Assembly: GCF_040054535.1 (NCBI RefSeq)
Contig: NC_090797.1
Coordinates: 550,001 to 614,000 of the forward strand
From: Antennarius striatus
Taxonomy: Eukaryota > Chordata > Actinopteri > Lophiiformes > Antennariidae
Length of the DNA: 64,000 nt
Direction: 5' to 3'
The position numbers and the translations under genes were made by a program. Shown here piece after piece: positions 1 to 13,769 of this stretch; position 1 is the stretch's first letter; every line of letters starts with the position of its first letter. The notes below the pieces were generated by a model, which saw only the letters and a list, made by a program, of their open reading frames with translations, searched no databases and was not told the DNA's origin.

Positions 1-360
1 AACATACAACAGTCAGAAAAACAACAGTCACAAACAGCAGTCAGAAAAACAATTAGAAAATAAACAATTAGAAAATAAACAACAGTCACAAAAACAACAG
101 TCACAAACATACAACAGTCAGAAAAACAACAGTCACATACAACAGTCAGAAAAACAACAGTCACAAACAACAGTCAGAAAAACAACAATTAGAAAAGAAA
201 CAACAATCAGAAAAACAACAGTCATCCACACAACACATTTAACAACAGTTGGAAAACAAACAACTGTTAAAAAAACATTCACAAATATTCACAAATAAAG
301 CACAGTCTAATAAACAACACCCAAAGCAACAATAAACAAGTCACATATAAACAACAGTCA
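1..360. repeat. A-rich degenerate tandem repeat in ptprb intron
   Basis: Irregular repeats of ACAACAGTCAGAAAA-like and ACAACAGTCACA-like words run through this stretch. It lies between the last visible ptprb exon (ending at 445) and the left edge. I see no exon here. Confidence 0.7.
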
Positions 361-444
361 TCAGCGTAAATAGAATACTAGTGAACACACACACCCTTAC
401 ATACACACAGGTTCACGTCACTCCCCTAAATGACAAACACACAC

Positions 445-2645
445 CTCATAGTGGTCGACGTCTCCGGGAGCGGGGCTCCAGGTGACGGTCAGATCACCTG
501 TTCCTGCGTTGCCTAGCGACAGATTCCCAACAGCGGCTGGAACTGGAGAAGGGACAAGCGTGAGGCGACAGCAGCCAATCGGATGAGGCAGCGTCGGGCT
601 CTGACTCACAGGTGCGCCCATCCGTCGACACACTGCTGACGTAGTCGCCGCTCCAGGTTTCCACGGTAACGGTGTAGAGCCGCCCCGGCGTCAGCGAGGA
701 GAAGACACACTCATTGTGTCCGGCGGAGACGTGGCGACTCTGCAGGACGCTGTGGTTGTAGCGGATCAGAACCACGTAGTGGTCCAGATCTCCGGCCGCG
801 TGGCGCCAGTACACCTGGGGGGTGGGGCATGTTGAGAAGGGTTCGAGACCCTCAGGTGACATCATCAACAGTGGACTGACCTTCAGGAAGTCGTCTCTGG
901 CGGAGTGGACCGCCGTTGGGTTCTGAACGGTCGCCGGTTCTGCAACACAAACAGCCAATCAGACACCAGTCCTTGTGTGGGAGGGGCATTACCCTGCTCT
1001 CGACCCCGCCCCACTCACGTGTTCGTGTCGAGACAGCTGTGGCGTTCTCCAGGCTGCCGCTCCTGGTCACTATGACGACCGAGTACAGCCGCCCGGCGAC
1101 CAGCGAGCTGAAGGAGCACTCCGGGGGGGACGAGCGGGACACGGCCAGTGTGTGGACGGTCCGACCCCCCGCCTGCAGGCGCACCAGGTAGCTGTCGGCC
1201 ACGCCCACCGCTGGACGCCATGACACCTGCAGGGCGTCCGACCTGCCGCCGTTAGCAACCATCACCTCGGAGACCGCCGATGGAACTGGAGACGAAAGGT
1301 CAATGACATCAGGGGTCACATGACCCACTGGGGTGCTGGTCGGCCACCAGAGGGCGTCACAGCGGTTTAAACCTTTATTAAAAACAGTTCACAAGTTCCA
1401 GACAAACTTTCACTAATTTTATTTACTGACTTTAATGTTTATATTTATGAACAAACAAACAAACAAACACACAAACAAACACACAAACAAACACACAAAC
1501 AAACAAACAAACAAACAAACAAACAAATCAGCCTCATAGTTATGTAGACGTTATTAAGTTATTATTACTAATCTCATCTATCAGCCTCAGATCCAAACTG
1601 AGAAGCATGGGAGGGGGCGGGGCTGGTTTTGTTGTTCTGTGCTCTGATTGGTCGGTTCTCTCCCATTGTGTCTGAAGGTCTGGGTTTATTTCCAGAACCT
1701 CCAGGAAACCTTTGAGTTCTGGGCGTGTCCGTTTGGCATTTCAGCTATTGTCTAAAAGTTCCACTGGAATGTGTCCAATCAACAAGAGCTGGAGTCACAT
1801 GACCCAGAGTCACATGACAGCTGAGGTAAACAAACCTGTGGCGTCTGACGTCCTGCGTTCAGTCGCAACAGGATGAAGATCCAAAAGTAACATTTACAAT
1901 AAATTATAAATATACACACATATTGATAATTTATGATAAAAACTGTGCCAATCACACCACTGGTTTTTACTTTTAACATTTTATTTATTTAATCACTTCT
2001 ATTTTAATTAAATCTTGAAGCACCTAAAGAAATAAATCATGTCACATAATTAATTTAAATGAGTGAATTTAAATTAAGTCAAACTCAAAGCATGTTTATT
2101 TATTTATATGAAAATATAAATATGATAAATATGTAAAATGTTTTTGTAAACCACTAATGAATAATTATATCTGGAGGCGTGGCCTCACGGTGACTCACCT
2201 GTCCGCCCCTCCAGAGCGGTGGGTTGAGACCATACCCCTCCGCTGAGGGCGGCGGCCTCCAGCCTGTAGAGGGCGCCGGGCGTCAGGCCCGTCAGCAGCA
2301 GGGAGGAGGAGCCCAGAGGAACGCTGTGGTTCTGCAGCGCCACCCTGAGAAGAACGAGAGCATCACTGTGTCAGGTCACACCTGTGTCAGGTCACACCTG
2401 TGTCAGGTCACACCTGTGTCAGGTCACACCTGTGTCAGGTCACACCTGTGTCAGGTCACACCTGTGTCACCCCTCCAAAATAAAAGCCCTTCAGCTGAAT
2501 GAGGTGAAGACACACCCGTCTCTGAGCAGCGTCATCACGTAGGCGTCCACGTCACCCGGGGGTTTCTCCCATGATGCCTCGAGGCTGGAGACGCTGGCGC
2601 TCCTCAGGGAGACGGTACGCAACGCAATGGGGACTGGAACACACA

Positions 2646-2709
<64 letters not shown>

Positions 2710-3141
2710 CAGTAAACCCTCTACCACAGTAAACAATAAACAGTAAACAGTGAATAGTAAACGGTGAACACACACCTGTCCTCCCCTCCACAGACACAGA
2801 GCTGTTCAGCCCCCAGCTCCTGGTCGTCACGGTGACGGTATACAGCCGTCCAGGTGTGAGCACGTTGAAGGTGCACTCTCTGGTGTGTGGCTCCACCTCC
2901 CTGGTATCCACGGTAACGTTACCTGTGGGGTACAGCGTCACTCAGGGCTCCGTTAGCAACAGGTGGTGACGCGTCTCTCTGACGGTTACCATGGCAAAGC
3001 GTCAGGAAGTAGCTGTCACGTGACCCGGAGGGGGCATGGCTCCACATGGCGCTGAGCGACGTCTCGTCGGCGTGTCGTATGTGGAGGCGGGCCGCCGGCG
3101 CAGGAGCTGCAGGGGTTAATGCCCAGAATCAGAACACTGCC

Positions 3142-3195
<54 letters not shown>

Positions 3196-6147
3196 CTCAC
3201 CTGTCGCCCCGTCGCGGCGGCTCTCCGCCGTCATCCCGCCGCTCTCCACCCTCAGCACGGCGCCATACACCCGCCCGGGCGTCAGTCCCGCCCCCGGGAT
3301 GCTGTAGTTGGTGGCGTCCCGGTCGGGGGCGGCGCTGAACACCTGCTGGGCGCCGTCCAGCAGCAGCAGCCTGTAGTTCTCCCAGCGGCCAGCGGGGGGT
3401 TCCCATCGGAGCAGCAGCCCGCCGTCGGGGGCGGGCCACGGGGGGAGGAGGGAGGGCGGCGCCGGCGCTGGAGATGAGGAGGAGAGATGGGATGAGAGGA
3501 GGAGAAAAAGAAACGGAGGAAACGGAGGCGGAGTCTCACCTGTTCTGATGGTGGCTTCTGATTGGCTGGTCAGGGTGCCGCTCCTGGACGTCACCGCCGC
3601 CCGATAGGTCGACCCTGGGGTCAGCTGCCCTACAGCGACCTCCGTGGCATCCGGAGGGAGAGTCTCCTCCCAGCGGCCCGTGTCATTGGTCGACAGGCTA
3701 ACGACGACGGCGTCCAAGTCTCCCTCTGGCCGTCGCCATGACAACAACAAGTCCGTGCTGTTGCCGTGGAAAGTGATGTTCGAAGCGGCGGCGGGAACTG
3801 GAGAGAGATTCACACGTCAGGTTTTATGTCCCAAGGCCCCGCCCCCTTGTCTCCTCCTCTACCTGTCTGAGCGCCGATGGACACGTCGCTCCGCTGCCCG
3901 CCAGCCTCCGTTACCATGGTAACATTGTACCGCCGCCCCGGCGTCAGGTTGCGGAGGGTGCGCTGCGTGGCTGTGCTCTCCAGCGTCTCGTTCAGCAGCA
4001 GGCCTGCAGGAGTCACATGACCCATCAGCAGGGCGTAGCCGGTAGTAGAACACGATGTTATTTATTTATGTATTTATAATTTCTTTAAAACTATAAAACA
4101 TTTTTTAAAGTGCTGGACCTTTCAGGTAAAGCACATGTATTTTAACGCCCTCGTTGCCGTGGCGATGGACGTACCTGTCTGATCCGTCAGCTGCAGCCTG
4201 AAACGCTGCGTCCTTCCTGGGCCGGCCTGCCAGGAAAGTCCCAGGCTGTCGGAGGTCCTGGAGGTCAACGCTAGGCCGCTCACCGCCGATGGCTCTGAGG
4301 ATCCACAAAACACCCATGCTCAGCGAACGACACGCCCTCTCAACCAATCACAGCCCAGCTCCCTTCAGGTGGCTCTGGGGTCCTGGTCCCACCCACTTCC
4401 TGCTCTGTGTTTTCACACAATGCCTCAGTGAGAGTTCATGTCTGAGGTGGAACACTAACATCACAAACAGTGGCTCCGCCTTCAGCCGAGCATCAACAGC
4501 GGGGTTAGCCACGCCCATCGGCGCTACCTGTACAGGTGAGTGCCACCAGCGCTGACAAACAGCACAGAAGCGTGGCGTTCGGCGCCGCCGTGAGAGCAGA
4601 CACGCCCTGTTTCCTACAGACACGCCCCCTCACACTTTCCCACAGAACAAAGGAACAATGGAGGCAGGAAATGCCTGAAGCAGCGCCCCGCCCGTGGCGG
4701 AAACGCTCAGCGAGGGTCCAGCTCCCGTCCTGGAGGCCGGCCAGAGGGGCCAGAGCAGAGGCTCAGCAGGGCGGGACTTCCTGCAGCCAATCATGGAGCA
4801 GCACAGGCTGGGGATGATCTGAACCATAAAAGGTTGTTGGTTGATTTAAACGAGACGACAGAACAACTGAACATCACAGGTGAGAGGCCACGCCCCCTTC
4901 AGGAAGTCACGTCACAGTAAAGGTCACCATCGACCAATCAGAAACAACGTTAGCTTCTGCTCTGGCTAATATCAGTGTCAGCTTCAACACCAGGCTAGCA
5001 CCGGTGTTAGCCTGCTGGGCTAACTGAGGCTGACCCTCCCCCTGTGGGAGGCCCTCTGGTGGCGGGGGGAGGACTTACTGGTGTGGACGGTGATGTTGGC
5101 TGTCTCCCCGTCTGTCTGTGATTGGACAAGCAGTCGGTAGCTGGTTCCGGGTTCCAGGTGTTCCAGCACGCAGGTGAACACTTGCCCCACCTCCTGGTTC
5201 CCTAACCCCTCCCCCGCTGCTGTGGCATTAGCCCCCGTCCAATCATCTCCTCCTCTTCTGCACGCCACGTCATCGCCTCCGGCCTCCGGGGACGTCAGCG
5301 TGAAGGAGCAGTTCCCCCCCGCTGTGGTGATGGTCAGCAGGACGGTGTTCACACCCGGTACCGCTTCACACCCGGAGACGCTGCAAAGCATGATGGGAAC
5401 ATCTGCCATCGCCTCGACCTGGAACACAAACAGCCTGATTGAAGCTAACAGTCTCGTTTGGTGATTCCACCTGATTGTAGAGTCAACCAATCAGGCGTAG
5501 TGACATCATCACAGGGACAAGCCCCCTGATGAGGAAATGGAATCACCACAAATAGCGAGGTCGAGAGATTCGTCGGATGGCGTTTAAATCAACGCGGCGT
5601 CAGTCCGATTGGTGACGGCCATGTTGCATGTAGCCTAGCTTAGCATCAACACAAACACTGGAGGGCGCTAGCTCAACCAACTTTAGTTAGCTTGTGTTAG
5701 CTCACGTCTTTATAATGTACTGTTAGCTTGTGTTAGCATTTGTGTTGTAAAAATAATAATAACTTGAGTAACTTGAATAACTGCTGAACTGAAGGGGTTA
5801 AAATGTCTTAAAGAACTAAAGTTTAAATAAAGTTTTAAGTTTCAGACACCGGTTTGTGTCTCTAATGATCAGCCAATCAGAATCCATCGAGATTTAACAA
5901 GTAAAAACATTCATGATGGAATTTTAAAAGTTTAAAAAATAATCTGGAAAGAAGAGAAATAAAATTAAAAAAAAGGAAAAGAATAGAAAAGACGGGCGTT
6001 TCCACGGCGATTCCACGGCGTTTTCACAGCGTCAGGTCTGGACCAGCAGCCGGCGGTGGAACTGGTCTTTGTGGGACTTACCCCCAGCAGCAGCAGCGAG
6101 CTCCCCCACAGGAACCAGAGGCAGCGACGCCTGTCGGTCCCCAGCAT
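445..6147 (-). CDS. ptprb: Receptor-type tyrosine phosphatase beta, N-terminal part (partial)
   Basis: This is the extracellular part of an endothelial receptor tyrosine phosphatase (VE-PTP). Fourteen exons join in frame: 6082-6147, 5079-5418, 4175-4294, 3863-4003, 3540-3797, 3201-3467, 2990-3106, 2776-2922, 2516-2633, 2199-2344, 1019-1285, 881-939, 610-814 and 445-542, giving 783 codons. The ATG at 6147 opens a signal peptide (RRR, then Leu-rich core, residues 1-22). One cysteine-containing atypical FN3-like domain follows, then seven full FN3 domains and the start of another, each with the W...L/TPGR.Y..TV..RSG pattern seen in PTPRB. The membrane and catalytic parts lie off the left edge. 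PTPRJ is the main alternative, but the adjacent ptprr supports PTPRB, which neighbours PTPRR in human. Several FN3 domains are split by an internal intron. Confidence 0.9.
1286..2198. other. ptprb intron with (ACAA)n repeat
   Basis: This 913-bp intron separates the exons at 1019-1285 and 2199-2344. It holds an (AAAC/ACAC)n run at about 1446-1527 and AT-rich sequence. No conserved coding segment was recognised. Confidence 0.75.
2371..2470. repeat. 16-bp minisatellite in ptprb intron
   Basis: About six near-perfect copies of CACACCTGTGTCAGGT lie in tandem in the intron between exons 2199-2344 and 2516-2633. They make up most of that intron. Confidence 0.9.
2640..2707. repeat. (CA)n microsatellite at a ptprb 3' splice site
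   Basis: This CA run reads as (GT)n on the coding strand. It abuts the acceptor of exon 2516-2633, whose last intron bases are TTCCAG. Confidence 0.95.
3144..3194. repeat. (GT)n microsatellite downstream of a ptprb donor
   Basis: The repeat reads (CA)n on the coding strand and begins a few bases past the donor of exon 3201-3467. Confidence 0.95.
4295..5078. other. ptprb intron without recognised content
   Basis: A 784-bp intron between exons 4175-4294 and 5079-5418. I see no conserved coding segment or long repeat in it. Confidence 0.7.
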
Positions 6148-9100
6148 GTCGGTCCTGGTTCGGGTCAGTCGGGTCCCCGTCCACCATAGTCCCCCAACGG
6201 GGGCAAAAACAGGTCTGATCCCTCCTCCAGAAGATCTAGAAGTCCTCCTGAAATGCTCCTCTCTCTGAGCGTGGAGTCGGGTGTTTGCCGACCCACACTC
6301 CTCTGCTTTCCCTCCGTCCCACTAGCCGTCTGTCTCTCTTCCTGTCTGTCTTCCTGTCTGTCTGTCGGCCCGAGTCGAGCGGCTCTGAAGTCGACGGAGG
6401 TAAAAATAGACGCAGCAGAACCTTCAGAGCAGGTAGACGTTAAAAATAGTGCCAGAAATCACGCCGTGACGCCGTCGGTTCTGAGTCCTGATTGGCTGCG
6501 ATCAGATCAGTGAACGATCAACACGCGTGTGGCGTTCAGGGTCACGCTGAAAGTCCTGATTTATTTCAATACAGTCGACAAATCCTCAAATCCAGTTCTT
6601 ATTTATGCAGATGATGAACTGGTTTATCATCAAGTGTTAAATATAAACATAAGCAACAAAAGTACAAAAACACGACTTAGCTGTTAGCATGTAGTGGCTA
6701 ATTAACGATCGTAAGCAAACACCTTTCTAGACCCTCAGATCAGACTCGTGGTTTCTATAGAAACGCTGTTGTTGCTGTTCAAACTAACAGCCAAAACAAC
6801 AAATGTTTACTGTTTTAGGGGGAGATGGTGTCATGGAAACGGAGCCTAAACATGACCTCTGTGGTGAAAGTCATGAAAACACAAAAAACAAAAGATCAGG
6901 ACGTCGGATCGATCAGATCGACTTCCTCCTCAATTGTTTCTTTATTGTGTTCACATTTATTCTGGCGACAGGTTAAAGGTCAAAGTGTTTTGTTTCAGGA
7001 GGCAGGAGCCACACCCACATCCTTCCTCCCTTCCTGTTTCACTCGCTTCGTTTCTAGGAAGGGTGCAAGCACTTGTCTGCAGCGCTGCTTCATTACACAG
7101 TCCAGTCACATGACCATCGGCTTCACGATGAGTCACATGACCATGAGCTTCCACATGACCATCAGCTTCACCATGAGTCACATGATCCTGTTTTAATCTG
7201 GATCAACAAAAAGCTTCAGTATTTTAATTAGGTTATAATAAAATTTTATTTCCATCTTTTCTCAGATTCTGTTAACATATTGAATATTGATCTGATCGAT
7301 ATCTGATAGAAACAGCGGAAAAGTTCAGAAGTAGCTCTAAAGTGTCTGATTTGCGGATTTATTCAGAGCCACGCCCACCAAGCCAGTGGGCGGGGCTTCT
7401 GACAATGGGTAGAGACAGTTTCTCTAATCATCGGACACTCTGAACCCAGCTCTATAGGGGAACCAGATCCTAGATGCTAACGGTTGAGCACCCAGAACTG
7501 ATGAGTCAGGGGACGAACAGGTGAGTCAGAGCTTTATTGATTGGGTACAGCTTACAGGTAGTGATATATAGTAGATAACAAGGTTACAGCACGACTCAGC
7601 GGCTAACGTTCCCACTAGCACAACATTCACGTTGATTAGTATAACAGTTAGAACCACGTGCCGTTAGCGGAGCGACCAGAACCACGCGTGACGCCAATGA
7701 CGCCGGTTTGAAGGGCCTCTAACATTTCTGTTCTAGGCTGGACAGTTTTTACCAATCACAATAAAACGTCTCAAATTATCAAGTTTAAATTACTGCTGGT
7801 TGGAGGTGAAATGTTAGATGGTTAAAATCTGGTAAACTACAACCAGTATGTGAGTTTGCGTGTTAGCATTACCTAGCAAACCAACAAGCTAGCTCATCTG
7901 TGAGCTAATGGCTTCTTAAAGGGGTCTGAAATAAAGTTTAGTTTGGCTGAACAGTCTGACCATAAAATATATAAATAAAATTTTAAAATCTGTTTTAAAA
8001 ATGAATTTTATTGCATCTTGCTGAAATTGTGCTGAGCCAGCAACAGCTAGCATTCAAGCTAATTGTTCTTCATACAGCCACTGTCAACAAACTCCAGCTG
8101 ATTTGAGGTTCTAGCCTGTGAGAGCGCAAGAAACAAGATGTTAGCTTGTGCAGTTAGCTTGTAGCTAGGTCATGTAATGTCCAGATAGCTTGTGTTTGTC
8201 AGGTAGAGTTAACATTAGCTTATGTTATCTCTGATGCTTGTAATCCTGCACTTTTGGCGACGAAACCGGAAGCAAATAAAAACGTGTATATTACCCTACA
8301 GGGACAGAAGCTAACACAAGCTATCTGCACGTCAATTATGTACAACTAGCTTTATGTTAGCTGACAGGCTAGTCGGAGGAAAATCCTGTCATCACCTGTT
8401 TGCTGACAGTAGAAGAAAACTCAAATATTATTGGTCAACAATTAGCTCTGAAGCGAAATACCGCTAACGCTACAATATTTCTTTTCATATGCAACACAAC
8501 CAGACTTACTTTTTTAGTGTTTGTTCTGCTAGCAGAATGCTAGCAGTTTCCACATTATTTCAATGTATGTGCTAAGATAATTTACCATCTTCGTTCTACA
8601 TTGAAAGTACGTTTCATCTATGAATACTCGTTTCATTTTTTAGCAGCTAATCGCGTCGAAGCTGAAGTAAAAGCTGGATCTTGTGACACCATCTCAAAAA
8701 TGTGTAGCGTCCTGGTCCACGGCAACCCCCCCCGGCTCTGGTTCTGTAACACGACAACAGCGTTTCATTCACACGTGATCATGAGGTTCATGTTTTCATG
8801 CTGGTTTCTGGCAATCGCTGCTAAACACCAGAAACACGTAGAAACAGTAGAAAAATAAAGTTATTGTTACCTGATACGACAAACGACGCCCGCTGGATGA
8901 GATGACGGCAGCATCGTGACAAATTATTTCACATTTTCTGTTATAAAGCAACATTTTAAAAATAAAAAATGTGAAAGAGCCGCTAAAAACTTGAACTAAA
9001 TGAATATTATGAATATATGAAAATCAAATTAAAATAAACATTTCAGCAGCAAATTTTAGCATGGACAAAATTTAGACTGAAATCAGTTGATTTTACACTA

Positions 9101-10114
9101 GCTGGTGTTCCCCTAGCCTCTGTTTCTTTACGTGTTTTATTTAATTATTATTTAATTATTGATTTTTATTATTTGCACAAACTTCACAAAGATAAAACAC
9201 TTATTAAATCTAATGGCAGATGTTTCATAGCACAAAAACAATTATTAGAAGTGAAGTTATTATTTTCACGACTAGGTTTAACTCTTTTAACAAAATATTG
9301 GATTAGCATAGCTGGCTAAAAACATCATGGGTTTATTCAGTATATACAGTAGGTTATGAGACGACAAAAACTACTGCAACCTGGCTGGAGCTTATTTAGC
9401 ATTACCTTCTTTAGCCTTTAGCATGTGAGCTACGGCTAGAAGTAGCCCCATTTGTGACTCTGCTGATGAAATGTTGTAATCTATTACTTAATGAAATGTT
9501 CATCAGTGACACACAGACACACTCTTTAGCTGACTAGCTAAAGCTGTAGGTCAACTTGAAAAGCATGGAATTATTTTAGGAGATTGAAGCTCCTCCCATG
9601 TAAACATGTAAACGTGTTGACTAAAAGTTTGGGTTCAACCAATGACGTCGTACGTATGGAGTCATAAACAGTGATGTAGAAGCTAACCCAGAGCTGCAAC
9701 CAGCTAACAGTCAGAACCTCCTGCAAGACAATCGCCTCACAAAATCATTTTAAAATCCTAGGAACACAAAGACATCGTCACTGAACAAAGAACTGAACAA
9801 AGACAGATTCAGTTAAACCACATTTCCACGACGGCAAAGAGAGATAATCAAAGACGGCAGGGCTTCCTTCAAACCCACGAAGAAGAAGACGGCAGAGAAG
9901 AACATTCCAGTTTCAGAACATTTACCTTCCTCTTTCCTTCACCTGGCTCCTCCCACAAAATTCCTGATTGGTTGTCCATGTTGTCCATCAAACATACAGA
10001 CCCGCCTTTAGAGTGCTCTGATCTCCGGGAACTCCCAAATCTCAGCTTGTACCTGCTAAGAGCTCGCTATGTTATCAAACTTCCTGGTTTTAAGTCTCCC
10101 GTGGTGCCGCTCAC
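6148..10114. other. Intergenic region between ptprr 3' end and ptprb 5' end
   Basis: About 4 kb of mostly AT-rich DNA lies between the ptprb start and the ptprr stop, both genes on the minus strand. The right part should hold the ptprr 3' UTR and the left part the ptprb promoter and 5' UTR. I recognise no coding exon, RNA gene or mobile element. Short words rich in GCTAGC/TTAGC recur, as elsewhere in this genome. Confidence 0.6.
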
Positions 10115-11928
10115 TCATTGGCCGGTTTCTGCAGAGAGGCGAGCCTCGTACAGACTCAAGGCGTGATGGACAAACTCGTACTGCTCACATGTCTGGATCA
10201 TACCCCCCCTGCAAGAACAGAAGAAGGCTGTTAAAAGAATTAATCCATTTACGGTTGTCTAAATACGTTCTAACATCAGGGAACTAAACCTCTGTTTACA
10301 TGCCAACATCAGGGCTACACCTGTGTGACCTACCTGTCGGCTCGGAGCTGACAAGTGATGCCCAACACATCGACCACGCCCTCCAGCTGCAGCTGTCGAC
10401 AGCCTATCGTCGTGGCAATGAAGCAGCCGGTCCGACCAATCCCGGCACTGTAGGCAGAGATGAGTGTGGGTAATGGAGTCACAATTGAACCTGGTGCACT
10501 CTTAGCGGCGGCGTTTCCCGTCATTACCTGCAGTGGACGATGACCGGCCCCCCGGCGGCCACCATGCGGCGGTCCGCCTCCACGTCAGCGGCGAGCTGCA
10601 GCAGTGGCATCGTGGAGTCAGGGGTCTTGTGGTCGGGCCAGGAAGTGTACCAGTAGTGCTGCAGCACACGGGTTTGGTTCCCACACTGCACACATACAAG
10701 TCATGTCTACGCGGCTCCGCCCACAAAGCACCATCCAGGGGGCGTGTCTTACCTTGAGTGTGAGGCTGCGGGCGGTGAAGTGCTCAGACTCCCTCACGCT
10801 GTTGACCAGCACCTCCACCTTCCCGTAGATCCCTCTCTTCTCCGGCCAGTAGAGGACGCACTTCTGATGGAGGCGGGGTCACATGACAGGAAGCGCATCA
10901 GGTCAGCCGGCTGACGTGGCACGACGCCGAGCGACGCGGGCCTACCTCGTTCTTCTCCTTCAGCTTGGTGATCATGACTATGACGGGCGCCTCCTCCTGC
11001 CACGCCATCTGCCAGAAGTCGTTCACCGTGTTCACCATGGGGCCCTGCGTGGCGATGAAGGAACGCTCGTTGCCACGGTAACCCTGGGCAGGAGCCAATC
11101 ACACAGCGGCGTTAGCGATCTGGTTTCTGATCCAGACCGGGTGGGCGGGGCTTGAGGCAGTACTCACCCGGATGTAGTTAGCGTTGATGTATGAGCTCAG
11201 GTGGTCGTTGCAGGTCTTGGACTTCAGGATGACTCTGGAATGAGGATCTGGGCCGGAGAGGGGGGGGGGGGGGGCAGGAAGGGGGTCAGAACCAGAACAC
11301 CAGGTGTCGTCTGATTGGACGGTTGGGAATTCATTTTGAAATCTAGGACCTTTGGCTTCAGACCCGTTCAGAACCAGAACTCAGTCTTTATACTTGTCCC
11401 CTTTAGATACAGAACTGAGTTGATCCAGATCCAGTCTTAACTGGTTTTACGGGTCATTCAAACCCGGATCAGACCAGACCTGTCGCCCTTAAACCCCGCC
11501 TCCTGGCCCCGCCCCCGTACAGAACAGTAAACACTTGAGAAAAAACAACAGAAACTCAGGAAATCTTCTGATTGGCAGCAAGTGAACATTCCACACTCCT
11601 GATTGGCCGGAAGGAAGGAAGGAAGGAAAGAAAGCCTCGGGGTCCGTGGACCCGCCCCCTAGCTAAACGCCGCGGGCGTGCGTTACGTAAGGTTCTAATC
11701 AGCGGGCAGAGAACAAACTGTTCTCTAAGTGTGTGAGCTATATAAGTGTCCCTCTAGCCCCTCCCACTCTATGAGACCACTTCCTGTTTGGACAGGAAGT
11801 GGGGCGGCGGACTCACTGGGCAGGATGGTCTTGTATCTGTTCTTGGTGCCGTGATTCGGAACGTCGAGGTGAGACGGGTCCACGAAGTTCATGGGAACCT
11901 CCTGAGAGGAGAAGCAGGAGTAAACATT

Positions 11929-11991
<63 letters not shown>

Positions 11992-12549
11992 GTGCGCTCG
12001 CAGTACTACTACACAAAGACACATATTGATATACTGAAATAATCAATAGTCAACAGATGTGATCAATAACATCACTACTAATCACTGTACTTGTAGTAGA
12101 AACAATAGTCATCGGTTTGCAGCCTGTCACCACGGCAACGTGTTGTGCTCTGGCTCCGCCCCCTGTAGGCGTGGCTCACCGTGAACTCGGCGTGGAGTCT
12201 CTGCGTGTTGGCGACCGCGTCACGCAGCTGTTGCCGTGACAACGGCCTCCCCGCCGACAGCAGGAACTCCCTGGATGCTGCCTCTCTGGGGGTTACCACG
12301 GCAACGCTCAGGGGCTCCACGGCGCCCAGAGCCGACATGTCCAGGACCAGAGATACATTAGAGCCCCGCCTACAAGGAGGAAGAGGAGGGAGGAAGAGGA
12401 GACGGATTGATTTGTGGTCTCTATTGATTATTGATCAGATTCTTTTGTTTGTCACTCCTCAGAAAATCGTCTGGCTGCGTGTTCACCGACTTCCTCTCTA
12501 GGACGCCATTACTTCCTGTTCGTCTGATTACTGACTGGCTGCCATCCAG

Positions 12550-12613
<64 letters not shown>

Positions 12614-13712
12614 TCCTGTTCTCACCCTTAGGTCTTCCTTCCTGTTACCTTCGGACTCGTTCACTGAGTCTCAGAACAAAATGGACAAGTCGGAGGAAGA
12701 GTTCTGATTGGCTGAGGCTCGAGTCCACCAGATGAGAGGAAAGAACCCGAGCCAAAAAGACACGGCGAGTCACACGTAACCAACACGAGTCCCAGCGTGT
12801 CCACGACCCCGACACGAGTCCTGACGGGTGGATCTAATGTAACCAACATGAAGGGGCGGGGCTACGTCACTGGAAGTTACCTTTCTTGGAGACCTGCAGC
12901 AGGTTTCATCCTGAAGGGGGAGGGGCAGGGCTTTAACTCGTTATTGAATGGGACAGCGCTGACCAGAGGGGCGTGGTCACTGCTGACTACCTGGATGGGG
13001 GTGGGGCTAGGAGGACAAACACAGTCAGGTTACTGTTGACTTCAGGATGTTTTGACCTCCTGCTGTCAGGTGACTCACTTGGGCAGAGGGATGACAGGAG
13101 ACAGATCACGGCAGGCTGTGATTGGCTGCTGTGGTGGGATGGGCGTGGCTACTGCTGGAGGGAGCTCAGCTTGGACCATACTTCCTGGCGTCGCAGCCTG
13201 GAGACGTCAGAAGCTCGTGACCCGTGAATTTAACGCGGACAAGAAACGTGGTGTGGTTCTCACCTTGGTACCCTTTGACCTCTGGGCAGAGTCTACTGTG
13301 ACATCTGGGCCCAGGTGGAGGTTAGGGGGAGGACCTTTTAGCTGTCTGTCAGAAAATTGAACCTTTTCTTTGAGTCGGTACAAAACCTGGAGAGCAGAGA
13401 GGAGCAGCAGGTTATTATTAATTAATCTGTTTATTATTAACAGCTGATCAATAACAGATATAATAATAATAAGTATTATTATTATTATTAATATTGTCCA
13501 CCAACATTCAGGTCAAGTAGAATCAATTATAACGAGAACAAACAGCACAGGTGAGAACTGGTTTCTTTTTGGAGCCGCCGTGTGGAAACAACCTGACATT
13601 ACAACTAGAAGCGTTTGTGCTTCATTAAAGACTTGTCATTATTTATTATTATTTATCATTATGTTGTCTGTTTGCCAATCTGTCCAGCCAATCAGAGCAG
13701 CTGTGGGGGAGG

Positions 13713-13769
<57 letters not shown>

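Noticed and set aside
8601-8858. 85-codon open frame in the ptprr-ptprb interval
   Set aside because: No recognisable domain, no neighbouring exon-like segments, AT-rich intergenic composition.
10334-10447. Catalytic domain of ptprb
   Set aside because: The [12 protein letters not shown] signature and flanking sequence are of the R7 (PTPRR) type. The exons connect in phase to a separate signal peptide at 18370, and PTPRB has HCSAGVGRTG.
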